From: Candidatus Competibacteraceae bacterium
GTDB lineage: Bacteria > Pseudomonadota > Gammaproteobacteria > Competibacterales > Competibacteraceae
Length of the DNA: 9,676 nt
Direction: 5' to 3'
Assembly (NCBI GenBank): GCA_012032855.1
Contig: JAAUQA010000084.1
Location: forward strand, 1 to 9,676
Within the stretch, counting starts at the first letter, position 1. Every line of letters starts with the position of its first letter. The position numbers and the translations under genes are program-made. Of this stretch, positions 1-8,532 are shown in pieces. Under the pieces are notes generated by a model that did not search any database, was not told the origin of the DNA, and was given only the letters and a program-made list of their open reading frames with translations.

Positions 1-2708
1 CCGCCGCATCGTCGGTCTCGCGAGTGCCGGGTTTGAACAAGGGTTGAATCACGAAATGGCGAATATCAACCGTGTCGAAAAAAAGATTTTTCGAGTGGAA
101 CGACGGGGGAGTAATAAAACCCGTTCGGTTGTTTCCAGGCTATCGCGGCGTTCGGTAAATAACACTGCCGGGAATCGCTATCAAACGGCATACCCAACAC
201 GCGCCCGTACATTGAGGCGCTGTTTTGGCAATTACCGCTGCCGTCTTGTTGACAATCGTCAATCGTGCTGCGGGTAATGTCCAAATAAGCATTCGAGTCC
301 TGTTGGGCCGGTCCGTCGTAAATATTGAATAGGCGCTGGTTATTCGCCCAGTTGCTGAGCGGCATGGCGATGCCTTCGGCGCGGGATAAACAGTAATTCA
401 CCGTTGAATTGCGATTGTCGCAGGCCAATCCATCTGCATTAAACGGCCCGATAGCGGCAGCGTAGGGATTATCCTTCTGGGTCTGGCCGATGAATACATT
501 TTTGCGTGCCAGCAGCCAGTTACCATCAATCGACGAAGACTTGGTGTAATCACCGCCGGTCACGAAAGTCAGCCCGGCGTTTTGTACATCGGCGATGACG
601 CTGTTTTGCACCAGAAACCATTGCGGGCGCAGCCAGATCGCCGAAAAATTGGTCTCGGCCCAATGAAACGCGGTGGTGTAACGGTCCAAAACAGTGACCA
701 TACAGCCGGCTTTATTGCTTGCCGAACAGCGGGGCACGTTCTTGCAATCGACAGCGCCGGTGGTTGGATCAACCCTGGCACCGATTGAGTCAGCGTCACA
801 GCGGGTGGCAAAGCGCTGCCCACCGGGATCGACTCTGGGGTAATAGGTATCCTCAAGCCAGGCCGCTGGACGGGGCGCCAGCGGATTGGGAATCGGTTCC
901 AGATGGGCATCGTCTGTGGGTACGCCCAACCCGTTACAGACGCTGACATTGGCGGTGGTGTTGAAGGAATTCATCGCCGTGGAGCAAAAGTTGCCGCGAA
1001 AAGACTTGATCGGCGTAGCGCCCGCCCGGTCGGGAAAGGTTTGCAGCGAGGCGTAGGAATCCCATTTCTGCTTAACCGAAGGCCCGCTGAGTATCCCCGG
1101 CAACGGCCAATAACACGCCCCACAGGCCGATGCGCCCGCCGCCATATTGTAATCGACGTCGTTCCAGGTGTTCATTAGCCAGAACGTGGTCGGATGAGCG
1201 TAATCCGAGTGAGTCGGGACTTTATCGGTCACGGCTTTATCTTCGGTCCAGGCCAGAATGCCCGGTACTTTGCGGGGATTGTGCGGATTGTCTACGGCGG
1301 CGCGGGCAAAAATCCCGATATTCGAGTAGAGCTTATTATTGATCTCGCTGCCGTCTTCCAAATAAAACCCATGACCGATGGATTTGTAACCCACATTTGC
1401 GCGCCAGCAGCACATCCTGGGTACCGTGCAGGGTAATCCAGCGAGTCATCGAATCATGGATGGAGCTGTCTTTGACATAGGTGTCGGGCGGTGTTTTACG
1501 GGTCATATGAAAGTGGATCGGGTAACGGCCCATGCGCCCGCCCTGCCCCAATTGATAGAACTCCACGCCTTGAATCTGGGCTTTGGCAACCCCTTGACGG
1601 ATCATGACATGACCGCCGAAATAATACGGATGTTCCTTACCCGGTTCTTCGGTCGAGGGAAACAGCTCCGATTCAGGTGGAAACGCAGCGCCCAATTGCT
1701 CGCCACCCGAACAATCCGGATGCTGCGCGATAATAAGGCAACGGCGGCGCGGGTTTCAGCGGCGGGCCGGCCGTCGGCGGTGATGTCTAAGCCCAGGCGC
1801 TGATAGCCTTTTTTGCGAGATTCCGTGTCGGCCAACAAATAGGGCTCGCCATTATGGCGGTAGACGGCGGTTTCTGCGACGGTAATGGTTTGTCCGCTCA
1901 CGCCGGTAATAGTGAACTGTTCCGAATGCCCCGGCAAATAATCGGTAGTGGTAACGACAATCTGATCGCCTGCCGCCCAATCCACTGTTCGATTCAATGT
2001 GAGTGTATTCTCGCCGGGCTTTAGGGTTTTAGCCAACCTCACCCAGCTAGCACCCGAATCCGAGTCCTTTATCGCCCCGAAACTGGCGCCTTTTTGCCGA
2101 ATAATTGCAAACTACCGCCATAACTGACGCCCAGCACTTTGGTTCCAAAATAAGTCTGAGAATTGGGATCATCGAACATCAGCGGCCCGTAGGGATAAAA
2201 ATAATCGCTTACCCCGCCCGGCAGCAAAACCTTATTGGTATCGCCTGCGTTCCAGATGGTTTCCGGCACTCCGCAGCGAGTACCGGTTTTACACGCGACG
2301 CCGGGCTCGCCGGGACCTTGATCCCGGCCATATAAATGGATGGTGAGTTGCCCATTATTGGTACCGATGGGGTGATCGGGCTTGCCGGCGGTTAAGCTGC
2401 CGGTGTTTTCAATCAGAATCGCGCTGGCCCAGAAATCAATCCTTTCATCTTCAAAACACAAGCTACCGCCGTTGTAGATATGCACATCGCCATAGCGGTA
2501 ATCGCCCGCAGTGACTTTGACGGTACTGGTGATTTCCAAATCTTCGCCGCCGCCCCCCGCTGGATAATGCTTGACCGTCGCAAATCATCTGCGCCCAGGC
2601 GGGACTAATCTGTACAAGCAGCAACAGGATGCTGCTGAATAGTATTTCCTTTGGTCTGGTCACTGTTTCTGTTCTCTTGAATGATCTGTTAGTTTTTGCT
2701 GTAATCAT
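1..2708 (-). CDS. Secreted G8-domain / beta-helix protein, partial and frameshifted
   Basis: Five frame pieces join into one protein of about 900 residues that continues past the left edge. Residues 1-39 from the ATG at 2708 form a signal peptide (hydrophobic SSILLLLVQ, then SPAWA before Q), so export is expected. Residues about 50-200 match a G8 domain, glycine-rich and beta-stranded, with the motif YGDVHIYNGG. Next comes VDWAAGDQIVVTTTDYLPGHSE, then GRYPIHFHM near residues 395-400 and GYKSIGHGFYLEDG, all hallmarks of the CEMIP/TMEM2-like G8 plus right-handed beta-helix family. The C-terminal half has about a dozen cysteines and closes with FHSKNLFFDTVDIRHFVI. Continuity needs five one-base corrections: an extra base at 2553-2558, a missing one at 2091-2095, a missing one near 1710-1711, an extra one at 1396-1398 and an extra one at 105-109. 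Eukaryotic relatives include hyaluronan-degrading proteins, but the substrate here is unknown. A GTG at 2663 would give a shorter, more typical signal peptide and no overlap with the upstream gene. Confidence 0.82.
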
Positions 2709-3663
2709 GCTTTACTTCATGGGCCATCTTAAGTTCCACTTTAAGGGACTCCACGATACCGGCAGTCGTCATTTGTCGTTCTTGCAATTCGTGCAACGCG
2801 GCACGGGTTTGTTTGAGTTCCACTTCTAAAAGTCGCGCTCTTTCTTCTGCGATGGACGCGGCTTCTTGACTGTGGCTTAGCTGATTCCGGGCGTTTTCCA
2901 GCTGTTGTTGCAACGCCGTTTCCCGATTGCGCCACGTCAGCCGTTCTTCGTTGAATTGCTGACGCGCTTGAACGTGTTCAGCACGGTTTTGTTCAACCAC
3001 TTGCATTAAGCGTTGCTCGTGACCTTCGCTGCGTTCACGTTCGGCAAGCAAGCGTTGCTCGGCAGCCACGAGTTGCCGCTCAGCTTCTGCGCGATTTTGG
3101 CGCAGGGCGTCGTCCAGCTTGTTCAAACGGGTTTCCGCTTCGGCACGTACCTGTCCGGTCAATTGGCCGGCTTCAACGGCACGTTGTTCAGCCGCTTTGA
3201 TTGCCGCATCAGCCTGAGTCAGCCGCTCTCGATCCACCAGCAGTTGATCAGCCAGTTCACGCACCTCCCGCTGACTGCCTTCCCATTGCAGTTGCAAACC
3301 CCTCACTTGTTCAAGCGCTCGCTCCTTTGCCCCAATCGCTTCATCACGCGCTTGTTCGGCGGTGTTTACCGCGTGTTCGGCTTCGGTCCGCAGCTGTTGA
3401 TAGCGAGCATCCGCATGTTCAAGCGCCACTTGCCAGAAGGACTCCACTACGTTGGCAAATGCTTCCGGTACAGCGGCCGGCACAGCGAGATGGGGTCTTT
3501 CGGTACACTCCTGTTGCCAGCGCTTTAAGTGCTCGGCAATGGTGGAATTGCTGCCTGTTCCCAATAGTTCACGGACTCGTTGGATGGAGGGATTGACGCC
3601 CTGCTCCAGCAACTTGACCGCAGCGGCTTTCACTTCTTCGTAACCGATTCCCGGACGTGCCAT
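2689..3663 (-). CDS. KfrA-like N-terminal DNA-binding, coiled-coil protein
   Basis: The protein has 324 residues. Residues 1 to about 115 resemble the KfrA N-terminal DNA-binding domain: MARPGIGYEEV, a helix, then a helix-turn-helix-like stretch NPSIQRVRELLGTGSNSTI followed by HLKRWQ. Residues about 85-315 are a long Glu/Gln/Arg/Ala-rich heptad region with no proline or glycine breaks of note, so an extended coiled coil is expected. KfrA proteins were described on plasmids as autoregulated DNA-binding proteins that also affect partitioning, and chromosomal relatives are common. No plasmid replication or partition gene is present here. The frame is intact. The stop overlaps the possible ATG of the downstream G8 gene by 20 bases, which suggests co-transcription. 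No strong Shine-Dalgarno sequence precedes the ATG. The DNA-binding role follows from the family; a role in controlling the neighbouring genes is inferred. Confidence 0.8.
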   Translation of the reverse strand: MARPGIGYEEVKAAAVKLLEQGVNPSIQRVRELLGTGSNSTIAEHLKRWQQECTERPHLAVPAAVPEAFANVVESFWQVALEHADARYQQLRTEAEHAVNTAEQARDEAIGAKERALEQVRGLQLQWEGSQREVRELADQLLVDRERLTQADAAIKAAEQRAVEAGQLTGQVRAEAETRLNKLDDALRQNRAEAERQLVAAEQRLLAERERSEGHEQRLMQVVEQNRAEHVQARQQFNEERLTWRNRETALQQQLENARNQLSHSQEAASIAEERARLLEVELKQTRAALHELQERQMTTAGIVESLKVELKMAHEVKHDYSKN

Positions 3664-3713
3664 GTTATGTTGTTAGTTCTCTGTGAAACAGTTTAGTTGA
3701 TCACACCAAGATC
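3664..3713. promoter_or_regulatory. Divergent intergenic region with candidate operator repeats
   Basis: These 50 bases lie between the starts of the leftward KfrA-like gene and the rightward GTPase operon, so both promoters should lie here or just inside the genes. TTAGTT occurs twice (3673-3678 and 3693-3698), exactly 20 bases apart, which puts both copies on one face of the helix. Between them is a short inverted repeat, CTGT-GAA-ACAG (3681-3691). KfrA proteins are known to bind their own promoter regions, so these repeats are candidate sites. I see no convincing -35/-10 pair in either direction, and both genes have weak ribosome-binding sites. Confidence 0.35.
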
Positions 3714-4918
3714 ATGAGTCTAAAGCAAACCATCCAGGAAATCCTAAGCGCTAAGGTGCTTAACCCGACCATGGATAACGAACGGTTGGAAGCCCATTGG
3801 CTGGCCATCAAAGACCGCCTGCCCACCCCGGTATTTTGGCTGCTCGGCAAAGCCCAATCCGGCAAGACCGCGATTATCCAGGCTTTGACCGGCGATAGTC
3901 GCGCCATTATCGGTGACGGCATCCGCCCCTGCACGCGAACCGCATTCAGCTACGACTTTCCCGACAGTGATCAGTGTTTGTTGCGCTTTCTGGATACGCG
4001 GGGCCTGGGTGAAGTTGATTATGACCCATCCGAAGACATCGCGGTGTTCGAACAACAGGCGCATTTGTTGATCGTCGTGGTCAAAGCCATGGATCACGCC
4101 CAACAGTCGGTATTGCAGGTGCTAAAAGTAGTGACCCGCAAGCATCCCGACTGGCCGATTATTGTCGTACAGACGACCTTACACGAAGGATACGCGGAAC
4201 CGGCTGATCCGCATGTTTTGCCCTATCCATACCCAGACCTGAATCCCCCTGTGCCTGCGGATTTAGCTCGTTCTTTGGCCAAGCAGCGCGATCTGTTTCA
4301 ACACCTCAAGCCCCGGTTTGTCGCGGTCGATTTCACCCTGCCTGAGGACGGTTTCGAGCCGCCCGATTACGGTATTGAAGCACTCTGGCAAGCCATTGAA
4401 GAAGCGCTTCCGTTAGGGTTGGCCGCCATGATCCACCAATCCAAGGAGCTGCGCGATAATTTGCAGGACATGTATTCGCAAGCCGCTCACGCGCCCATTG
4501 TGGCTATTCCATTGCCGCGGGCGCTGCGGGTGCGATTCCAGTCCCTTTTGTCGACATCTCGCTGGTGACGCTGGTACAAGCCAAAATGCTACAAGCCATC
4601 GCCAAGCTCTACGATCAGCCTCTAGACGGGCAACGTCTCGGCGAGCTTGGGAGCGCGCTTGGTTTAGGACTGTTATCCAACCTGGGGCGGCGCGAGCTGG
4701 TCAAATTTATTCCCGGCTATGGTGCCGCGGTTTCCGCCGGTTTAACGGGGGCTTCTACTTACGCGCTAGGCAAAACGCTGTGTGCGTATTTCAACCATCT
4801 CCGGCGTGGCGGGATTCCGGATGCTCAGGTGTTGCGCAAACTGTACGCCGAGCAATTCCAGGAAGGACAACAGTTGCTGCAGGGTTATCTCCGGAATTTG
4901 GGCCGTTCGGCGTCATGA
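3714..4918 (+). CDS. GTPase with C-terminal DUF697-like region (frameshifted)
   Basis: This is an Era/HSR1-type P-loop GTPase of about 401 residues after one correction. The Walker A motif is GKAQSGKT (45-52), a switch I threonine lies in PCTRT (72-76), and the G3 motif is DTRG (94-97). The usual NKxD G4 motif is absent: the strand reads IIVVQTTLHEGY near 149-160, so base specificity may be set differently. The tail is a glycine/alanine-rich hydrophobic stretch (YSIAAGAAGAIPVPFVDISLVTLVQAKM), then PGYGAAVSAGLTGASTYALG, typical of DUF697/YcjF-like C-terminal regions that associate with membranes. The frame breaks at 4502-4503, where one G appears to be missing; without it the product would stop at 4568. 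The stop overlaps the next start (ATGA, 4915-4918), so translation of the two GTPases is probably coupled. The exact function is not known; membrane or stress roles are inferred. Confidence 0.8.
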
Positions 4919-6453
4919 CTATCGATAAAAAGTGGCTGTTGCTGCTGTTTATTACTGCGCTTCCTATTGTTTTGTTACTGCTGGCTGGCTTGATAGCGCT
5001 GTGGCGCAACGATTGGTTGTTGGCCTGGTTGGGGATATCCGGCATTGTCGCGCTATGCGGTTGGCTGGTCTTGCAGCGCTTGAAAAGCAATCCACCAACC
5101 CTGAAGCGCTGCACATAGAACCGCCGTCTACGTGGTCCGTGCAGGGTCTGCAAGCCTGGCAAAAAGTGGAAAGACTTGGCCGAAACCATCAGCATTCGCG
5201 ACGGCATATTCAACGATTGGCATACCTTGTGGGACATATTTCGTGAGGTGGTGGAAAAAGTCGCCGCCGATTTCCACCCCGAACAGGACGAGCCGGTATT
5301 GGAGATCCGTATGCCGGAGTTGTTGAAGGTGATCGAGTTGCTGGCCCGGGATCTGCGCTATTCCCTTAGCGAGAACATCCCCGGCAGTCATATCCTAACG
5401 GTAAACGATGTCCTGCGCGGCAAGCGGCTCGCGGCGCACGGGAAGGCTATCTACCAGCTATACCGGATCATCTCCATCGGAGTGGATCCGATATCCGCTG
5501 CTATTCGTGAATTACGAGGTCTGGCTGCGGAGAAGGTATGGGACGCATCACTCAAGGAAGTCGAGCGCTGGCTGTTGGCCGCCTATGTCAAAAAAATCGG
5601 CTATTACGCCATCGAATTGTACAGCGGTCATCTGGTACTTGAGGATCAGCAGTTCCTAGAGCACATCACACAAGCCTCCCGTCGCGATCTCGCCGAGTTG
5701 CGTAAACAAGCCGCACGCGTCCAAGAAGAACCTCTGCGCATTTTGGTGCTCGGCCAAGTCAAGGCAGGTAAATCCAGTTTGATCAATGTATTGTTCGGCG
5801 AGACCAAAGCCTTAGTCGATGTGGTGCCGCTGACCAGCCGGGTGCACCCTTATTTACTGGAACGGGACGGCATAAAAAAAGCGATTATCTTGGATACCGC
5901 CGGCTATGATGACCCCAACAATCCACATCGTCCCTGGCGGGAAGCAGAACAAGAGATTCTGCACACTGATTTAATTATGCTGGTTTGTTCGGCGCTCACC
6001 GCTGCAAGGGCGTCCGATCGGCACATGTTACAAGACTTGCAGCAACTGTTTAGCGATCAGCATCGAGAGAGTCCGCCGCCGGTGATTGTCGTGCTCACGC
6101 ATATTGATCGGTTACGACCGATTCGTGAATGGAGTCCGCCTTACAACATCCAACAGCCGGAGAACCCCAAAGCGCGGATGATTCTCGACGCCATGACCGC
6201 AGTCGCCGAGGACCTCAATGTCTCGCTTGAGCACGTTATTCCAGTGAGTTTGAAAGCCGACCACGAGTACAACATTGAAGAAGGTTTAATCCCGGCACTG
6301 TTGCAAACTCTCGACGAGACCCGGCGATTGCAGTATCTGCGTTGTCTGCGGGATTACAAAACCGAGGAGTACTGGCAGCAGCTGTGGACTCAATCCAAAA
6401 ATGCCGGACGTATCATTGTTCAATTCGGCACCCGGTGGTTACAAAAAGAGTGA
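4915..6453 (+). CDS. Membrane-anchored GTPase (two compensating frameshifts)
   Basis: About 512 residues after correction. Two membrane helices lie at the N-terminus (about 7-29 and 34-52), with a short charged turn between them. A linker containing W-S-V-Q-G-L-Q-A-W follows, then a helical middle region with GSHILTVNDVL and IGYYAIELYSGHLV. The C-terminal G domain has Walker A GQVKAGKS (about 280-287), switch I threonine in PLTSR (about 307), DTAG (about 327-330) and THID (about 395-398), so all four G motifs are present. The frame is lost by a missing base at about 5066-5082 and restored by an extra G at 5178-5179. Taken literally, the sequence gives a 67-residue membrane peptide ending at 5118 and a GTPase opening at a TTG at 5176, but the sequence encoded between them is family-like and joins both. 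Partnership with the preceding GTPase is inferred from the ATGA overlap. Confidence 0.8.
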
Positions 6454-6570
6454 ACGATACGCCCGTCCTTATTAGGACCGAGCCGATCCCACTGGGTCTG
6501 AATCCGCCTTTTGTATAACCATGATACACTTTTGGAATAGTCGTATTCTTGAACAGCTACCGAGGTCACT
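6454..6570 (+). promoter_or_regulatory. Leader region before the 266-residue gene
   Basis: This 117-base gap is the longest non-coding stretch in the window, so a promoter for the downstream genes is likely here. It contains two small perfect inverted repeats: GTCCT-TATT-AGGAC (6465-6478), just after the GTPase stop, and GAATA-GTCG-TATTC (6535-6548). The first is too short and lacks a T-tract, so it is a poor terminator. A -10-like TATAAC lies at 6514-6519 without a matching -35. A good Shine-Dalgarno sequence, GAGGT (6562-6566), is 4 bases before the ATG at 6571 and supports that start. Confidence 0.3.
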
Positions 6571-7371
6571 ATGACGGATAAGTTGCTTACGCCTTTTTCG
6601 GTTACGCCTGATTTACTCAACGATGTCAATACATTGGCTGCTCCCTCTATGTTGGCTGTCGCCTTACGTGCGGCTCATGATGAATTAGGTCAAGCGGTCG
6701 AAGGGCTGACACTCAACAGTTACCATGCCGAATTCAAACAGGGGGCCCGAGAAGGAGAACAGGTCAGAGTCACCATCGAAAAACTGGCTGATCCTTCGCC
6801 CGTTGATCGGGCTTATCAAGTACGATTCGCTGCCGGTGACGACACGACTGGTCGGGTCGGTAAGTGGCATCTGCATTTCAACCCCCATTCGTCTGCCCGA
6901 TTATTGCCCTATAACCTAGCCACGGCTTTGGCTGATCAGCGTACTGATCGCTCGCTATGGCGACCCGATCCGGCCATCGCCAGCGGCGATTCAATCCGAG
7001 ACGGGCAGACACTGTTGTGGTTGGCCGGACAAAGCGCGCGGGGTTATTTCAGACGCCTCGATGAAGAGATGGTTGCCGGCTTAGACTCCGGTACCTTTCA
7101 GGATGATCCCAAGCAACGCAACTACGGCGGAATTAAAGTCATAGCAACTTTTGCCGGCCAACCTGAACCGGGTTGCTCGCTGTATTGCGTGCCGGACTAT
7201 CAGATTCCGTTAAATCAGCAAAAACCAAGCAAGTTGCTGGATTTCCAGGAGTTGTTGGTCAGCGAGGTAGCCGGTCAGACTTATTTGCTGGGTACCGTTC
7301 GCTTCACAATCGTGCGCATGAGTGGCGGTGCAGCTGTTTATCCCAATGGTTCCAAGGACAAGCCGGACTAA
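6571..7371 (+). CDS. Unrecognised 266-residue protein, possible double hot-dog fold
   Basis: I do not recognise this family with confidence. The protein is soluble-looking, with no signal peptide or membrane helix, and the frame is intact. The start is supported by GAGGT at 6562-6566. It seems to contain two similar halves. Residues about 49-107 run HAEF-x-QGAREGEQVRV...YQVRFAAG...GKWHLHF, and residues about 190-250 run IATF-x-GQPEPGCSLYC...ELLVSEVAGQTYLLGTVRF. Each half has a strand ending in Phe, a turn with Gly, then several beta strands ending in a [R/H]F-type strand. This pattern, with the preceding helix, is what tandem hot-dog domains look like (MaoC or acyl-thioesterase type), but I see no clear catalytic signature. 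The gene lies 24 bases before the binding-protein gene and probably shares its transcript. The fold is an inference; that it is a real gene is much surer. Confidence 0.7.
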   Translation: MTDKLLTPFSVTPDLLNDVNTLAAPSMLAVALRAAHDELGQAVEGLTLNSYHAEFKQGAREGEQVRVTIEKLADPSPVDRAYQVRFAAGDDTTGRVGKWHLHFNPHSSARLLPYNLATALADQRTDRSLWRPDPAIASGDSIRDGQTLLWLAGQSARGYFRRLDEEMVAGLDSGTFQDDPKQRNYGGIKVIATFAGQPEPGCSLYCVPDYQIPLNQQKPSKLLDFQELLVSEVAGQTYLLGTVRFTIVRMSGGAAVYPNGSKDKPD

Positions 7372-7385
7372 ACCGATTTTTCCGT

Positions 7386-7398
7386 AGAGGTTAGGGTG
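7386..7398 (+). promoter_or_regulatory. Ribosome-binding site deciding a GTG start
   Basis: AGAGG at 7386-7390 lies five bases before the GTG at 7396-7398. This start gives a complete lipoprotein signal peptide with basic residues ahead of the hydrophobic core. No ATG nearby would do so. Confidence 0.6.
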
Positions 7399-8528
7399 AA
7401 GGTACGCTTTCCACAATTTGTGCACGGGTCGAACCGGACCAGCATCGTCCTGCTGTTAGGTCTGTTGTTGCTGAGCTGTACGGACCCGGAACCGATTCAA
7501 ATCGGTTTCGTGGGCGGCACGTCCGGTCGGGTCGCTGATCTCGGAATTGCCGGGCGTAATGGTGTTTTATTAGCGGTAGAGTTACGCAATCAAGCAGGTG
7601 GTTTGGCCGGTCGTCCCATTGAGTTGCTCAGCAAAATGACGAACAAGATCCGCAAACCGCAGAACGCGTCACCAAGGAACTCATCGCTAAAGAGGTAGCC
7701 GCTATCATAGGCCCTATGACCAGCGCTATGGCTATGGTCATGGTTCCGTTGGCGAATGAGGCCCAAGTCCTGCTCATGAGCCCTACGGTAACCACCGACG
7801 CGCTAGCAGACCAGAATGACTACTTTTTCCGCGTCAGTTCATCGACCAAGGAATACGTTGCCAAGAGCGCCTTGTACCAACTACACACCTTGCAATCCCG
7901 TCGCATCGCTGCCGCTTACGATCTTAGTAACCGTTCTTATACGGAAAGCTGGCTCGATAACTTCCGTCGCACATTTGAGCATGGCGGCGGTGAGTTGGTT
8001 AAAACGCTCGGCTTTATGTCCGGTGAAGATACAACGTTTTTACAAATCGCCCGTGATCTGTTGGCGGCTCAACCGGATGGAATATTAATCATCGCCAACT
8101 CGGTGGATACGGCGTTGTTGTGCCAACAAATCCGCAAGTTGGATACGGTCATTTCCATTGGGATTTCGGAGTGGGGTGCTACCGAGCGTTTGCTCGAACT
8201 CGGCGGCGGGGCTGTGGAAGACGTTACCGCTGCGCAATTCTTCGATCGCACCAGCACTGCACCGAGTTATCAAGCGTTTCGCACTGCTTTCTTGGATCGT
8301 TTCGGCCAGGAACCGGGGTTTGCCGGTGTGACCAGCTTTGATGCCGCTAACGTGGTGCTGGATGCCTTAGCTAAACATAAATCCGGCCAAAGTCTCAAGG
8401 AAACCATCTTGACCATCCGCCAATTCAGGGGCGTTCAAAACCAGCTAGTGTTCGATGAGTTCGGCGAGACTCAGCGTGATACGTTCGTCACCGTAGTCCG
8501 AAATAGTCGATTCGTGGTGGTTGAGTAA
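7396..8528 (+). CDS. LivK-type periplasmic ligand-binding lipoprotein (frameshifted)
   Basis: This is a substrate-binding protein of the branched-chain amino acid/ANF-receptor type (Peripla_BP_6), about 377 residues after one correction. A hydrophobic stretch, IVLLLGLLLLSC, ends in a lipobox with Cys28, so it is predicted to be exported and lipid-anchored; the next residues are T-D-P. The mature protein opens with IQIGFVGGTSG and continues RNGVLLAVELRNQAGGLAGRPIELL, typical of the first lobe; IIGPMTSAM and LLMSPTVTTDAL follow. Near the end, GFAGVTSFDAANVVLDAL and a QFRGVQNQLVFDEFGE segment match the family. The frame breaks in the A-run 7633-7636, where one A seems missing; the protein resumes as DEQDPQTAERV. 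It opens with GTG, with AGAGG at 7386-7390 five bases upstream. No ABC permease or ATPase is in the window, and the sensor follows after 4 bases, so sensing may be its job. The ligand is unknown. Confidence 0.85.
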
Positions 8529-8532
8529 CCCG

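Noticed and set aside
44..1436. Several short plus-strand open frames opposite the G8 gene
   Set aside because: They are antisense to strongly family-like coding sequence and their translations show no domain or good start signals.
3013..3528. A 171-codon open frame on the plus strand
   Set aside because: It is antisense to the KfrA-like gene and has no recognisable domain. The long repetitive coiled-coil coding sequence opposite it easily keeps this frame open.
2689..3663. Evidence that the window is a plasmid
   Set aside because: The KfrA-like protein alone is not enough, since chromosomal homologues exist and no replication, partition or transfer gene accompanies it.
4498..5118. A 206-codon open frame starting inside GTPase 1
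   Set aside because: Its first part is out of frame with the GTPase tail and unlike any protein. Only the part from 4915 onward is real, as the N-terminus of GTPase 2.
5176..5178. TTG start for GTPase 2
   Set aside because: The upstream membrane helices and linker fit the same protein once two one-base shifts are corrected, and no Shine-Dalgarno precedes this TTG.
6465..6478. Rho-independent terminator after GTPase 2
   Set aside because: The stem is only five pairs and no T-tract follows, so I do not call a terminator.
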